Notes: generated by a model not told the origin, from the letters alone. Shown: positions 1 to 8,585, numbered from the stretch's first letter. The stretch: 64,000 nt of DNA from JAGOLU01 sp037138475 (GCA_037138475.1 JBAXII010000006.1:1-64000); one strand, 5' to 3'. A program made the numbers and translations.

Positions 1-1
1 T

Positions 2-88
2 GCTCCAGTTAGCACAACGGTAGCTGCTCCAGTTAGCACAACGGTAGCTGCTCCAGTTAGCACAACGGTAGCTGCTCCACTTAGCAAC
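2..88 (+). repeat. 24-bp tandem repeat, in frame
   Basis: Three identical 24-bp units (2-25, 26-49, 50-73) are followed by a degenerate partial unit (74-88). Each unit is eight codons, so a change in copy number keeps the frame and alters stalk length. The array may extend left of the window. Confidence 0.95.
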
Positions 89-736
89 ATCCCGACTTTG
101 TCGGGAATACCAGTTTCAGCCAGTAACGTCGATGTTGCCAAAAACGCATTTAAGAGCACCATAGACGGTCTCTCCGGGTTCTTTGCTGAACCAGGAAAGC
201 TAATGGTCCCCCAGAAGGACTGCGCATCGGATTCCTGGAAGGCGAAAATCAAGGCAGCAAATGGAGCGATTACCTGCTTCGATCCCCTCAACCAGTACGT
301 GGTTCAGGTCAAAGAGTCAGAGACAAACGTCCCCTCCGGAGGGTTTGCGCTTTACACCCTCGGTGGTGGTGATGCGCAAATTAATGGAGTAAAGATCAGC
401 ATGCCGTTTCAAGCGCCATGCGTCTCATATATTCTTGCAGTTCGAGGTAAGTATGGAGATGGGAAACAGGACACGGACGAAAACACGACTCTGTACTTGA
501 CAGGCCACAAGCCCGGATTCGTCCAGTACCGCATGTACTCGGCCAAACCGAATGGAGGTTTCATCTCCGAGGAGCAATTGGTGCAGGAGGTCCAGTCGAT
601 GCACGAAGGCAACACCAACTGTGGCGACGCAGGCTCATCTCACGTTTTGGTGATTGCATATGACACCAATACAGGTGCCAGTGCAATTATCTCACACAAA
701 AACGGCAAGTTTAATTTGGTGGCCAAGAACTACTAG
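2..736 (+). CDS. Secreted or surface protein with APVSTTVA repeats, 5' partial
   Basis: The reading frame is open from the left window edge, so the N-terminus and any signal peptide are missing. The visible part begins with three perfect copies of an 8-residue APVSTTVA repeat and a broken fourth copy, which looks like an extended Ala/Pro/Thr stalk. A compact domain of about 210 residues follows. It contains several cysteines (CASD, TCFD, APCV, TNCGD) that could form disulfides, which suits an extracytoplasmic location. I do not recognise the C-terminal domain. A TTG at 98 could be read as a start, but the uninterrupted repeat frame upstream argues against it. The location at the cell surface is an inference from the low-complexity stalk and cysteines. 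Confidence 0.75.
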   Translation, partial: APVSTTVAAPVSTTVAAPVSTTVAAPLSNIPTLSGIPVSASNVDVAKNAFKSTIDGLSGFFAEPGKLMVPQKDCASDSWKAKIKAANGAITCFDPLNQYVVQVKESETNVPSGGFALYTLGGGDAQINGVKISMPFQAPCVSYILAVRGKYGDGKQDTDENTTLYLTGHKPGFVQYRMYSAKPNGGFISEEQLVQEVQSMHEGNTNCGDAGSSHVLVIAYDTNTGASAIISHKNGKFNLVAKNY

Positions 737-1128
737 TTCCTGTCCATCTGCAGATTGAGGAGTTCTGCACTAACAAAAACCTCGTGAATCCCCTTTTCTC
801 ATGCTTTGCCCCCTCACTCAATACCTGAGAGAGGGGGGTTCGCTTATCATCTCGATTTGTAAATCGAGGCGAGAAGCGAATTGATCTATTTCAATGCGAT
901 ATGTCACGCACGACTCTACTAACAATATCAACATTCAGTGATTGTGTACCCTACGCTTACTCCTGCTCATAACGTCATCTGAATACTCGGCATCGATATG
1001 TGTATGCGAGTAGCAGCATTTCAAATGGTATTGCCAGTCGAAATGGTACTCATACACCACCTCACCGTGATCGGCACAATCCCCACATGATCAAAGAGGT
1101 ATAAAGTAAGGCTAACAGAATATTTCGT
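737..1128. other. Intergenic region with two inverted repeats
   Basis: This 392-base gap separates two convergent genes. It holds a GC-rich hairpin (CCCCCTC at 809-815 with GAGGGGG at 831-837), a candidate terminator for the upstream gene but without a clear T-run. A nested AT-rich palindrome follows: CTCGATTT/AAATCGAG at 851-868 inside TTCGCTT/AAGCGAA at 839-880. I see no gene in the rest. Confidence 0.6.
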
Positions 1129-2811
1129 TTATATCCTTCGCAGTATGACTGCTGTATCTCCATCAGGCAAAGAGATCTCTTTGATGAGTTGATACCAATC
1201 AGGGTGAAGATCCTCAATATATTCTTTCATCTGTACCCTATACGCATTGTCCCTCAGAGTATCTGGATTGCCTAGGCTATCACGGGTATATATGACGAGG
1301 GATATTTGAGATAGGTATGCATCTAGGTTTGGGATGTTCTCAAAACGTCCACTTGGAGAAAGTCGAAAATAATCTGTATCAGCTTCCTCGATATATTTTG
1401 GAACCCCACGCTGCATCTGATACAGGTGAGACTTGATTGATGCTGCACTAAAGAATTGCTTATCAGTCAGGACAAGATAATTCAGAGTCATTTTTGTTGG
1501 CAACCGAGCTTTTTCATCGATGATACTTTTAACTACTTCGTCATTTTTCCAGTCAGCATTACTATATAGAGATCGTACAGGATATGTTGAGAGATACACA
1601 AGATCCACATATCCATACAACGGCACCTGCGTGATGTATTTGTAATCAGGGTAGAACGGCCACGCAAAAGATAATATAGTGTATGTCACCAGCCCATAAT
1701 ACATGGCAGGTATGAGCAGCAATGCAACAAAGCTCGATCGTTTGATGAGACCTTGTGACATAAGTGCTATGTTTATAGCTGCAAAGGGTAGAACAGGTGT
1801 GACAAACCTCACATTCTTATTTCCTATAAAAAAAGTGAATGCGATATAGCAGAAAAATAGCACACATGCAAAAAGAAGTATGTATGTACGATGGAGAGTG
1901 ATCTTTTTAAAAATCCAATATATCACTATCGATATATAGAGTAAGCTTGGAATCGTATGAAATTGAAAGGTGATGAGCTGTCTTATATAGAAGAGCACAT
2001 TATCCAAGCTGAATAGAATTTTGGGATCATCTAATTCAGGGGTTATGGTGACATTTGCAATATGTAGGATGGATGAAATGTTTGCCAAATACCACGGCGC
2101 GGTAATACCTATGAAAATAGTCAGACTCCCTACGAGCACTTTAAGATCTTGATCTCGATGAGGGTGTGAATCATTCAAAGATGTGTGCTGGTGTGTCCAA
2201 TACTGCCACAACTTCCAACCAATAAACGGCAAAATATATAGGATAAAAGTCCACCTTGAAAGCATTCCAAGCGAGATGAATAGTGTAAGCAAATACGTCC
2301 GGCCACGAAGTAGTGACTGGTCGAAATCAAATAGAAGCAGATACACGCTGCATAAGAGAATGCAAATTGATACTCCATCGGTCATAAGGTAACGAGCCTC
2401 GGTAAAAATTGAAAGAAAGAATGAATAAATAAAGGCAGCCACGAATGAAGTCGCCTGAGCTCTGGAGATGCGATATGTGAGCAGATAGACCAGTCCCAAA
2501 GAAAAACAAAAAGTTACTACACTAAACCACTGCAGAACTTTAATATTGAAATTCCCCACGATCGCAAAGACAGATGCTAGCACATACGTCAAGGGAGGAT
2601 AATAGCGGCTGATTGTGAGAAATGACTGATCCCAACTCAGATGGAGCAACTTATGTGCAAATTCCATGGATCTTGCAGTGTGAATGTTCGCATCATAAGG
2701 TGGTGGGGTCGTATTGAGATAAATCCATACGGTGTTTGAAGCCAAATGAAATACCATAAGCGCTAAAAGCGCCCAGTGTTTTCTTGCAAATATGCTATAT
2801 TTTGCGTACAT
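1129..2811 (-). CDS. GT39-like (PMT/ArnT-type) membrane glycosyltransferase
   Basis: A 560-residue polytopic membrane protein resembling the GT-C fold, family 39/83 group (dolichyl-phosphate-mannose:protein mannosyltransferase and ArnT). These enzymes move a sugar from a polyprenyl-phosphate donor to a protein or lipid on the outer face of the membrane. About ten hydrophobic segments follow a short cytoplasmic start. The first external loop carries an acidic motif (PPPYDANIH, around residue 36) and YYPPL near residue 72, both typical positions for catalytic loop residues in this fold. The C-terminal 150 residues form a soluble domain. Its ATG overlaps the start codon of the divergent gene by two bases. 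The acceptor is unknown. The family call is by pattern only. Confidence 0.7.
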   Translation of the reverse strand: MYAKYSIFARKHWALLALMVFHLASNTVWIYLNTTPPPYDANIHTARSMEFAHKLLHLSWDQSFLTISRYYPPLTYVLASVFAIVGNFNIKVLQWFSVVTFCFSLGLVYLLTYRISRAQATSFVAAFIYSFFLSIFTEARYLMTDGVSICILLCSVYLLLFDFDQSLLRGRTYLLTLFISLGMLSRWTFILYILPFIGWKLWQYWTHQHTSLNDSHPHRDQDLKVLVGSLTIFIGITAPWYLANISSILHIANVTITPELDDPKILFSLDNVLFYIRQLITFQFHTIPSLLYISIVIYWIFKKITLHRTYILLFACVLFFCYIAFTFFIGNKNVRFVTPVLPFAAINIALMSQGLIKRSSFVALLLIPAMYYGLVTYTILSFAWPFYPDYKYITQVPLYGYVDLVYLSTYPVRSLYSNADWKNDEVVKSIIDEKARLPTKMTLNYLVLTDKQFFSAASIKSHLYQMQRGVPKYIEEADTDYFRLSPSGRFENIPNLDAYLSQISLVIYTRDSLGNPDTLRDNAYRVQMKEYIEDLHPDWYQLIKEISLPDGDTAVILRRI

Positions 2812-5638
2812 GAGAATTCTCAGATTTATAAGGAATCATTGGCACGTTCTGTTCATTATATCTGTATGGATGATCTTATGTATATCGAACTACACTCCAG
2901 GCACATATCTCAGTGGCTGGGATACCTTGCATCCAGAATTTAATTTTGGGCTTGCATTCCACCGGATGTTTGAGGGAGTGTGGAGAGCTGATCAAGGTCT
3001 AGGCGCTGTTATGACCCAAGCTCACATGGTTGATATACCAAGAACAATATTTCTCTATATTTTGTCTTTTGTCTTTCCATTGGGGTTGCTCCGCTATCTA
3101 TATGTATTTGCTTGTTTGCTAATAGGCCCACTAAGCATTTATAGACTCGTCCGTGTACTTCTTGAAAGAGAAAAAAAGTGCGATGTTGCTTTAGTGTCCA
3201 ATGTTGCTCTAATTTCAGCTCTCTGGTATTTGTGCAATCTAGGTACAATCCAACACTTCATTCTTGAGATTGAGATATATCCAGCACAGTATGCATTTGG
3301 ACCACTTCTATATCTAGCTACATTGTATTGTCTTGAGCATTGGAGCACTCGTCGGCTCATATTTTTGTTTTTTGTGAACATTGCACTACTCATGCAAGCA
3401 CATACACCAACCTTTTTTTATGTCTTTGGACTTTGTTATGGAGTATACCTTAGTTCCTATATCTTCAGTAACAAAAACAGCTTTAGGAAGGCATTTATAG
3501 TTGGAGCTCTTTTCCTTGTAACCAACCTTTTTTGGATTTTACCTAACATTTATACTGCTGTGGTACATGGAACCGAGATAAGGGAGTCAAAAGTAAATAG
3601 GCTTTTCTCACCAGATGCTTTTGCGAAAAATCAAGCCTTCAGCACTCTACCGAACCTTGTTTCGCTAAAAAATTTTCTATTTGATTGGGGTATTTATGAC
3701 AGTAATAGTCGGAATAACTTCACTCAAATTCTAGATCCGTGGAATGTACATCTTGATAACCCAAGCCAATTTATACCTTTCATCTTTTTTGGTTTCATGA
3801 TTATAGGCGTGTGGTCAATCCTCCATAAAAGAAACCACAATTTTTTACCCTTTTTGATAAGCGGGATCATCCCTACGGTGATGCTATTAAATGGAACCTC
3901 TATCATTTCAAGTATTTTTGCTTTTATTGAGGGTTTCTCACCTCTGATTAAGGAGTTGTTGAGATTTCCTTTCACCAAGTTTTCGATACCCTATATGATT
4001 GTGTTCGCTATTATATTGGGACAGGGTCTCTATGCTGTTTTAGTAAAATGCAAACTAACAACTCAAGATAAGTTCGTAAAGCTATTGATCTTTCTTCACC
4101 TAATTTTTTTTATTCCTGCGTTCCAAGGAAATCTTATTCACAAGGCAGTTCGAATTTCTATCCCAAAAAATTATTTTAATCTGTTTGCATACATGCAGAG
4201 CCAAGATCCATCTGGGAGAGTTGCGCTCTTACCTATTCATTCGTTTTGGAATTGGACATATTATAGCTGGGGTTATCAAGGTGCTGGATTTCTACAATTT
4301 GGAATACCTCAACCTATCCTTGATCGAGATTATGATCGTTGGAATCCATCGAACGAGCAATATTTTAGAGAAATGTCATATGCAGTCTATAGTCAGAAAG
4401 TAGATATTTTGGCTCAAACATTACGAAAATTTCACATCAAGTGGATTGTGCTTGACAAGAGTGTAATTGATCCGGGAAAAACTACTAATAGTAAGTTGGA
4501 TTGGCTTATACCTTCTCTGCTTGAGAAGACTAATTACGTTGAGAAGGTAGCTACCTTTGGTCAGGATATATATCTTTACCGAACTCGCGATCAAAACACT
4601 AGTGCAACTTATCTAATGCATCCAACAAATTGGAAGGAAAAATTGAATGGAGCGCATGTAGACCCAACATATCTTTCAAATGGTGACTACATTGTAAGTA
4701 GCGATGGAGCAGAAGACCCTCAGAGAGTTTTCATAAACTCGCTTGAGAGATATGTGGGTCCGCTCTTAGATCCAATGATTGAAATTAGCATAACTAATAG
4801 AACTCCATCCTCTATTGTCGAGTGTGAGCCTAACTCTTCGGTTGCTGAAAGGAAATCAGCTTCTAACAATATAATTTACACTGCTCAAGCAGGAGCAACA
4901 TGTGATAGCTGGGTTTTGCCTGATATAGATCATGCTCATGATCATGTGCTCGAGATTGAAAGTGAAAATGTTTCAGGCTTCCCACTAGAGCTATGTATTA
5001 AAAATTTATTGACCAATCACTGCACTCTTTTTACAAACTTGCACACTGGAAACATGAGGAAAGAGTATTTCTTTATGCCTCAAATGTCCGATTATGGCTA
5101 TGGGTACAGTATTAATTTGCGAAACTATTCTGGAACACGTCAGTTGACATCCACGAATATGCTAAGACAATTAAAAATCTACAAGATTGATACTCCTTTT
5201 TCAGTCAATAATTCCTCTCGACCCAATTCGTATCTCAAGAATGTAGATATTCGGAGCATGGCACTTTCTTCGTACACTGTATTGATTGCAGATATAAAAC
5301 AATCTGATACACAGGCAGATAATGTACTTAGCATTGATCAAGCTTATGACCCTGGCTGGCTCGCGTATGATCTGACTGGTGCGAATTGGCTGCAGAGGCA
5401 GGTGCCTATACTGTTTGCGGACTCATTGAGATTGAAGGACCATGTGCTGGTGAATAATTGGGCGAATGGGTGGCGGCTGGAGGAAAGGTCAAATGAGGAA
5501 ACGAGAAATAAAGAAACTGGAAATAGAGAAATAGTGGTCATCTTTTGGCCGCAGTATCTGCAGTATCTCGGGTTTGCAGTGCTTTTGGTGACTATGATAG
5601 TGTTGATCATCCCTCGGTATCGGCGTGTGACCAGGTGA
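2810..5638 (+). CDS. Large polytopic membrane protein, probable GT-C glycosyltransferase
   Basis: A 942-residue protein with an N-terminal membrane half (about a dozen hydrophobic helices up to roughly residue 430), a long extracytoplasmic domain, and one C-terminal transmembrane helix followed by a basic tail (RYRRVTR). The layout resembles large GT-C proteins such as the YfhO or arabinofuranosyltransferase groups. An early acidic loop (SGWDTLHPEFN, near residue 38) could be catalytic. Start chosen at 2810 (MRILRF) because TATATT at 2796-2801 lies eight bases upstream; an ATG at 2792 would overlap this box. Base composition is clearly more AT-rich than the neighbours, which suggests transfer or relaxed selection. 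Residues of about 893-908 are encoded by an AT-rich word repeat. Exact function unknown. Confidence 0.65.
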   Translation: MRILRFIRNHWHVLFIISVWMILCISNYTPGTYLSGWDTLHPEFNFGLAFHRMFEGVWRADQGLGAVMTQAHMVDIPRTIFLYILSFVFPLGLLRYLYVFACLLIGPLSIYRLVRVLLEREKKCDVALVSNVALISALWYLCNLGTIQHFILEIEIYPAQYAFGPLLYLATLYCLEHWSTRRLIFLFFVNIALLMQAHTPTFFYVFGLCYGVYLSSYIFSNKNSFRKAFIVGALFLVTNLFWILPNIYTAVVHGTEIRESKVNRLFSPDAFAKNQAFSTLPNLVSLKNFLFDWGIYDSNSRNNFTQILDPWNVHLDNPSQFIPFIFFGFMIIGVWSILHKRNHNFLPFLISGIIPTVMLLNGTSIISSIFAFIEGFSPLIKELLRFPFTKFSIPYMIVFAIILGQGLYAVLVKCKLTTQDKFVKLLIFLHLIFFIPAFQGNLIHKAVRISIPKNYFNLFAYMQSQDPSGRVALLPIHSFWNWTYYSWGYQGAGFLQFGIPQPILDRDYDRWNPSNEQYFREMSYAVYSQKVDILAQTLRKFHIKWIVLDKSVIDPGKTTNSKLDWLIPSLLEKTNYVEKVATFGQDIYLYRTRDQNTSATYLMHPTNWKEKLNGAHVDPTYLSNGDYIVSSDGAEDPQRVFINSLERYVGPLLDPMIEISITNRTPSSIVECEPNSSVAERKSASNNIIYTAQAGATCDSWVLPDIDHAHDHVLEIESENVSGFPLELCIKNLLTNHCTLFTNLHTGNMRKEYFFMPQMSDYGYGYSINLRNYSGTRQLTSTNMLRQLKIYKIDTPFSVNNSSRPNSYLKNVDIRSMALSSYTVLIADIKQSDTQADNVLSIDQAYDPGWLAYDLTGANWLQRQVPILFADSLRLKDHVLVNNWANGWRLEERSNEETRNKETGNREIVVIFWPQYLQYLGFAVLLVTMIVLIIPRYRRVTR

Positions 5639-5654
5639 TATATACCTGGTCCAA

Positions 5655-6263
5655 CTATGAGAGAGAGATCTTTTGGAGAGCAGATTTGATTGTCGCGTCT
5701 GGCACCTCATGTCCAGGCATATAGATGACCTGCTCGGTGTAATCAATATCGTCGAAGTAGCTGAGCTGAGAACGAAACAGTTTCTCATCAAACTCATCTT
5801 TGAATATGTGTAGGGACTTTGTTACGACTTCATGAAGGGTGTGTCTTTGCAATATAAAGTAGAGATCGACATAGTCCTTCCACTTACTTCTCCTTCCCAG
5901 CGCATAAGCCTTGAGTGCGGAGAGTGTGAGAATATCGGGTGTACTAATGCCATTGTGTAAAATGACAGGATGATCTACTGCGAAGGGATACTGAAGGAAA
6001 GTGAGCTTGACACCGTGAGACAGAAAAGTCAGCTCAGTAGGCTCATCAACGAGAACCTGATCTATACCGTATGATTCGCGAAACAATCGGCGCACTTGGT
6101 CATGATGTATGGCGCTGTCAGTAAAACAATCAAAATCGATCGATTGTCGATGCCCAATCTGTAGAGCTATCGCAGTCCCACCGGCAAGATAATACGATTT
6201 GCCTATTTTTGCAAGAAGAGGAAACACATCATTTTGTGATGGAGCAAATATCTCAGGATGCAT
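5655..6263 (-). CDS. AbiEii/AbiGii-like nucleotidyltransferase (toxin-like)
   Basis: A 202-residue protein with the hallmark of the AbiEii nucleotidyltransferase family: YLAGGTAIAL followed by HRQSIDFDCFT (residues of about 25-47), where the GG and the D-x-D-type acidic residues bind NTP and metal. A later basic-acidic stretch (RRSKWKDYVDLYFI, near residue 124) is the conserved K..D..D element of the same family. AbiEii toxins of type IV abortive-infection systems modify tRNA acceptor ends. This protein is shorter than typical AbiEii, so a stand-alone or degraded form is possible. It overlaps the upstream small gene by 11 bases, so the two are probably co-translated. Biological role here is inferred. 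Confidence 0.75.
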   Translation of the reverse strand: MHPEIFAPSQNDVFPLLAKIGKSYYLAGGTAIALQIGHRQSIDFDCFTDSAIHHDQVRRLFRESYGIDQVLVDEPTELTFLSHGVKLTFLQYPFAVDHPVILHNGISTPDILTLSALKAYALGRRSKWKDYVDLYFILQRHTLHEVVTKSLHIFKDEFDEKLFRSQLSYFDDIDYTEQVIYMPGHEVPDATIKSALQKISLS

Positions 6264-6480
6264 GTGAAAAATAAAGCTTAAAATAGTGGCTGATACGTGG
6301 TTTTAGATTGCTCCGTTGCTTTGCGTCAAGTTTGTGAAATAGTTCAGCAGTGTGGTCACGCCCGTATGTCTGAATAAAGCTTTGTATTTGGTTCCATGTC
6401 CCATAGTTTAGTATATGTTCCAGGGTGCTCGTATCAGAAAGCGATGAGTCTGATTTGGTATACCAGGTATGTACATCCAT
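6253..6480 (-). CDS. Small partner of the AbiEii-like protein (antitoxin candidate)
   Basis: A 75-residue soluble protein containing LEHILNYGTWNQIQSF and a C-terminal LKPRISHYFKLYF motif, similar in style to small proteins often found upstream of AbiEii-like genes. I cannot confirm antitoxin activity. The start at 6480 is preferred because a perfect TATAAT box (minus strand, 6487-6492) lies six bases upstream. A longer form from 6540 would place this box inside the coding region and would abut the divergent trigger-factor ATG, forming CATATG. The gene overlaps its downstream partner by 11 bases. Confidence 0.6.
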   Translation of the reverse strand: MDVHTWYTKSDSSLSDTSTLEHILNYGTWNQIQSFIQTYGRDHTAELFHKLDAKQRSNLKPRISHYFKLYFSHAS

Positions 6481-6486
6481 GCTGAT

Positions 6487-6492
6487 ATTATA
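6487..6492 (-). promoter_or_regulatory. Leaderless -10 box for the small AbiE-partner gene
   Basis: TATAAT on the minus strand followed by six bases and the ATG at 6480. Transcription would begin at or next to the start codon. Confidence 0.6.
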
Positions 6493-6527
6493 CAACAAAT
6501 CATAGAGTGGATATACCTGTTCCGTTG

Positions 6528-6533
6528 TATAAT
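6528..6533 (+). promoter_or_regulatory. Leaderless -10 box for trigger factor
   Basis: TATAAT followed by seven bases and the ATG at 6541, so the predicted first transcribed base is the A of the start codon. No convincing -35 hexamer is visible. Confidence 0.65.
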
Positions 6534-6540
6534 AGGTCAT

Positions 6541-7527
6541 ATGTCATACACGTACAAACTCAAATCTCTTCCCAAAAGTGCTAAAGAAGCCGCCATCGAA
6601 ATCAAGTGGGACCTGATCTCAAAAAACAAGGATTCTGTCATCACTCGTGCGATATCTACAGTGAATGTGCCAGGGTTCCGCATAGGCAAGGCACCTCGTG
6701 CGACTGCAGAGAAGATGCTCAATATGGACAAGATCTATGAGGAGACGGTACGCGAGACGATCCCTGAGATTTACAAGGCTATCCTAGAAAAAGAAAAGCT
6801 GAATCCCATAACCTCTCCAGCCGTCAGTCTGACTGAGGCCAAAGAAGGCGAGAGCTGGAAGCTCACCATGACGATCCCTCTCGTGCCTGAGGTGAAGCTC
6901 AAGGACTACAAAAAACAAATTAAGAATGAAAAATTAAAAGTAGAAAAGGAAGCTTCAAATACAAAAGCTACGAGCAAAGAAGCGAAAGAGGGAGAGAAAA
7001 AAGAGACCCTTCGACAGGATCAGGATGACAAGTCTGGCACACCTTCAGACGAGATTGCCACGTCGCTTGATGCTCCTCGCAATGACACTGAGGATGCAAA
7101 GAAGACCGAGGGTGAAAAGCCTGCCTCACTCATGTTGTCCTCGATATTTGATATCCTCCTGAAGGAGAGCGAACTTGAGGTGCCAGAGCTCTTGACCAAC
7201 GAAGAGGTAAATCGTCGTCTCACCCAGCTTCTCGAAGATATCAAAAAGGTAGGTCTGACCCCTGAGCAGTACCTCACCTCGAAAAAGATCAAAGAGGAAG
7301 AGCTGCACGCTCAGTATTTCAAAGACAGCGAGGATATGTACAAAATCGAGTTTATCATCGCAAAAATTGCTGATGAGGAGAAATTGACTGTAGAGTTATC
7401 TGAGCTCGAAAACATTATGGGATTGGCTAAAACTGATGAAGAAAAGGCCATTGCACGTCGCAATATGGCATGGTACGAGACTCTATTGAGGAAGCAGAAG
7501 GTCATTGACTTTTTGAATGCCCTATAG
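6541..7527 (+). CDS. tig: Trigger factor-like ribosome-bound chaperone lacking the PPIase domain
   Basis: A 328-residue trigger factor. Residues 1-120 match the N-terminal ribosome-binding domain, with the signature VPGFRIGKAPRA (usual form GFRxGKxP) that docks at ribosomal protein L23. The C-terminal chaperone domain is present from about residue 195 (LESEVPELLTNEEV-like region through LRKQKVIDFL). The central FKBP-type peptidyl-prolyl isomerase domain is missing. In its place is a charged low-complexity linker (about residues 126-195) whose DNA consists of an AT-rich word repeat (6916-6955) and a palindromic repeat (about 7005-7086). The start at 6541 is supported by a TATAAT box seven bases upstream. 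Role: cotranslational folding at the exit tunnel. Confidence 0.85.
   Translation: MSYTYKLKSLPKSAKEAAIEIKWDLISKNKDSVITRAISTVNVPGFRIGKAPRATAEKMLNMDKIYEETVRETIPEIYKAILEKEKLNPITSPAVSLTEAKEGESWKLTMTIPLVPEVKLKDYKKQIKNEKLKVEKEASNTKATSKEAKEGEKKETLRQDQDDKSGTPSDEIATSLDAPRNDTEDAKKTEGEKPASLMLSSIFDILLKESELEVPELLTNEEVNRRLTQLLEDIKKVGLTPEQYLTSKKIKEEELHAQYFKDSEDMYKIEFIIAKIADEEKLTVELSELENIMGLAKTDEEKAIARRNMAWYETLLRKQKVIDFLNAL
6916..7086 (+). repeat. In-frame dispersed repeats inside trigger factor
   Basis: An AT-rich word repeat (6916-6955) and a palindromic element joining a CCTTCGACAGG...CAGGATGAC part with GAGATTGCCACGTCGCTT...CTCCTCGCAATGAC (to 7086). The same families occur between genes elsewhere in the window. 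They are translated here as a charged linker. Confidence 0.75.
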
Positions 7528-7533
7528 TATAAT
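7505..7533 (+). promoter_or_regulatory. Promoter of the coiled-coil gene (leaderless)
   Basis: TTGACT (7505-7510), a 17-base spacer, TATAAT (7528-7533), then six bases to the ATG at 7540. It lies across the 3' end of trigger factor. Confidence 0.75.
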
Positions 7534-7539
7534 ATTCGG

Positions 7540-8166
7540 ATGAAATCGGCTATGAACTCATCCCAGTCCGCAAAGCCAGGCACACCCCGCAAACAGGTAG
7601 TCAATCCGTTTGAGACTACAGCGGCGCAGTCTCCTCGTGTGCTTCGTATCCCTGGCAGGCCAAAAATCGGCGCTACACGCCCTCCACAGCCTACAGAAAC
7701 CGCACGATCACCCTATGAGGGAGGTGCCCAGATCCCCACACTCACTGAAGCGTATGCACAGCAGGAGCAACAGTTCTTTACACAGCGTAAAGCTGAGTTT
7801 GACGCTATCTTGGAGCGAGCCTCACACAAAGAGCAACAGGAGATCGAGCAAGCCAAAGCAACCATCAAAAATGAAATAAAAAAGCTCGAGCACATGAACA
7901 TGCAAATGAACGAGAAGCTGTCTGTACTTCAAAAAGTTGCCCTTGAAAATGGAGGGAAAAAAGGAGTCTACTATGTCAGATTTATGGAGCTCATGGTCGA
8001 GCTTCTTCGTACGCTTGCTGCTCAAGTCGGTGAGTCAAATACCTGGCTCGATGCCATGATCACCAAAAAGAAAAAAAGAGGTAGCCTCTTCGCTGCACAG
8101 TCAAAGAGTCATGGGACTCAATACTCCATGTCCCAGGAGCACTCTATAGCACGATCTACGAACTAA
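7540..8166 (+). CDS. Conserved hypothetical coiled-coil protein
   Basis: A 208-residue soluble protein. The first 75 residues are Pro/Arg-rich and probably disordered. Residues of about 80-150 form a strongly charged helix (FFTQRKAEFDAILERASHKE onward) with coiled-coil character. The tail holds a KKKKRG basic patch and a Ser/Gln-rich end. It resembles uncharacterised patescibacterial proteins, possibly a DUF5660-type family, but I cannot confirm this. No enzyme motif is visible. It has its own leaderless promoter despite the 12-base gap to trigger factor. Confidence 0.7.
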   Translation: MKSAMNSSQSAKPGTPRKQVVNPFETTAAQSPRVLRIPGRPKIGATRPPQPTETARSPYEGGAQIPTLTEAYAQQEQQFFTQRKAEFDAILERASHKEQQEIEQAKATIKNEIKKLEHMNMQMNEKLSVLQKVALENGGKKGVYYVRFMELMVELLRTLAAQVGESNTWLDAMITKKKKRGSLFAAQSKSHGTQYSMSQEHSIARSTN

Positions 8167-8169
8167 CCT

Positions 8170-8290
8170 CTAGTCATCTTGAGCGCGAGCGAAAGATCTA
8201 TACGCATGAGATTCTTCTCCCGCCACAGCAGGATCAGAATGACGAACCTTGGTCATCTTGAGCGAGAGCGAAAGATCTAGTATCATCATC
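8170..8290. repeat. Palindromic repeat cluster, left of GIY-YIG gene
   Basis: One full unit runs from GTCATCTTGAGCG (about 8173) through GAAAGATCT and GAGATTCTTCTC to CAGAATGAC, with inverted ends. A second half unit (GTCATCTTGAGCGAGAGCG) begins near 8251. The unit can fold into one long imperfect hairpin. Confidence 0.85.
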
Positions 8291-8292
8291 AA

Positions 8293-8574
8293 GTGAGTCA
8301 ATACTCTGTGCATATTATTACAAACACCAACAATACTTGTTTTTATATTGGTGTGACAAATGATATATCTCGACGTTACTTTGAACACCAGAGAAAACTT
8401 AACCCTCATTCGTTCTCTTCACGATATAATCTGCAGAAACTAGTACTTATAGCTGCATTTAATACTCCAATTGAGGCAATATTATATGAAAAGAAAATCA
8501 AGGGGTGGACGCGTGCTCGAAAGATCAAACTCATACTTGAAAACAATCCAACAATGAGAAATCTCACAGATTAA
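8293..8574 (+). CDS. GIY-YIG nuclease superfamily protein (UPF0213/YhbQ-like)
   Basis: A 93-residue single-domain GIY-YIG protein. The first strand reads YSVHIITNTNN and the second CFYIGVTNDISRR; the catalytic Tyr pair and Arg are present, and the Glu expected later is seen in the AILYEKKIKGWTR helix, close to the YhbQ consensus. GIY-YIG domains cleave DNA by a single metal-dependent site. The start is GTG at 8293; no better ATG exists in frame upstream. The gene sits exactly between two clusters of palindromic repeats (8170-8290 and 8586-8826), an arrangement that suggests, without proving, a link between nuclease and repeats. Confidence 0.85.
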   Translation: MSQYSVHIITNTNNTCFYIGVTNDISRRYFEHQRKLNPHSFSSRYNLQKLVLIAAFNTPIEAILYEKKIKGWTRARKIKLILENNPTMRNLTD

Positions 8575-8585
8575 AACAATAGTAT

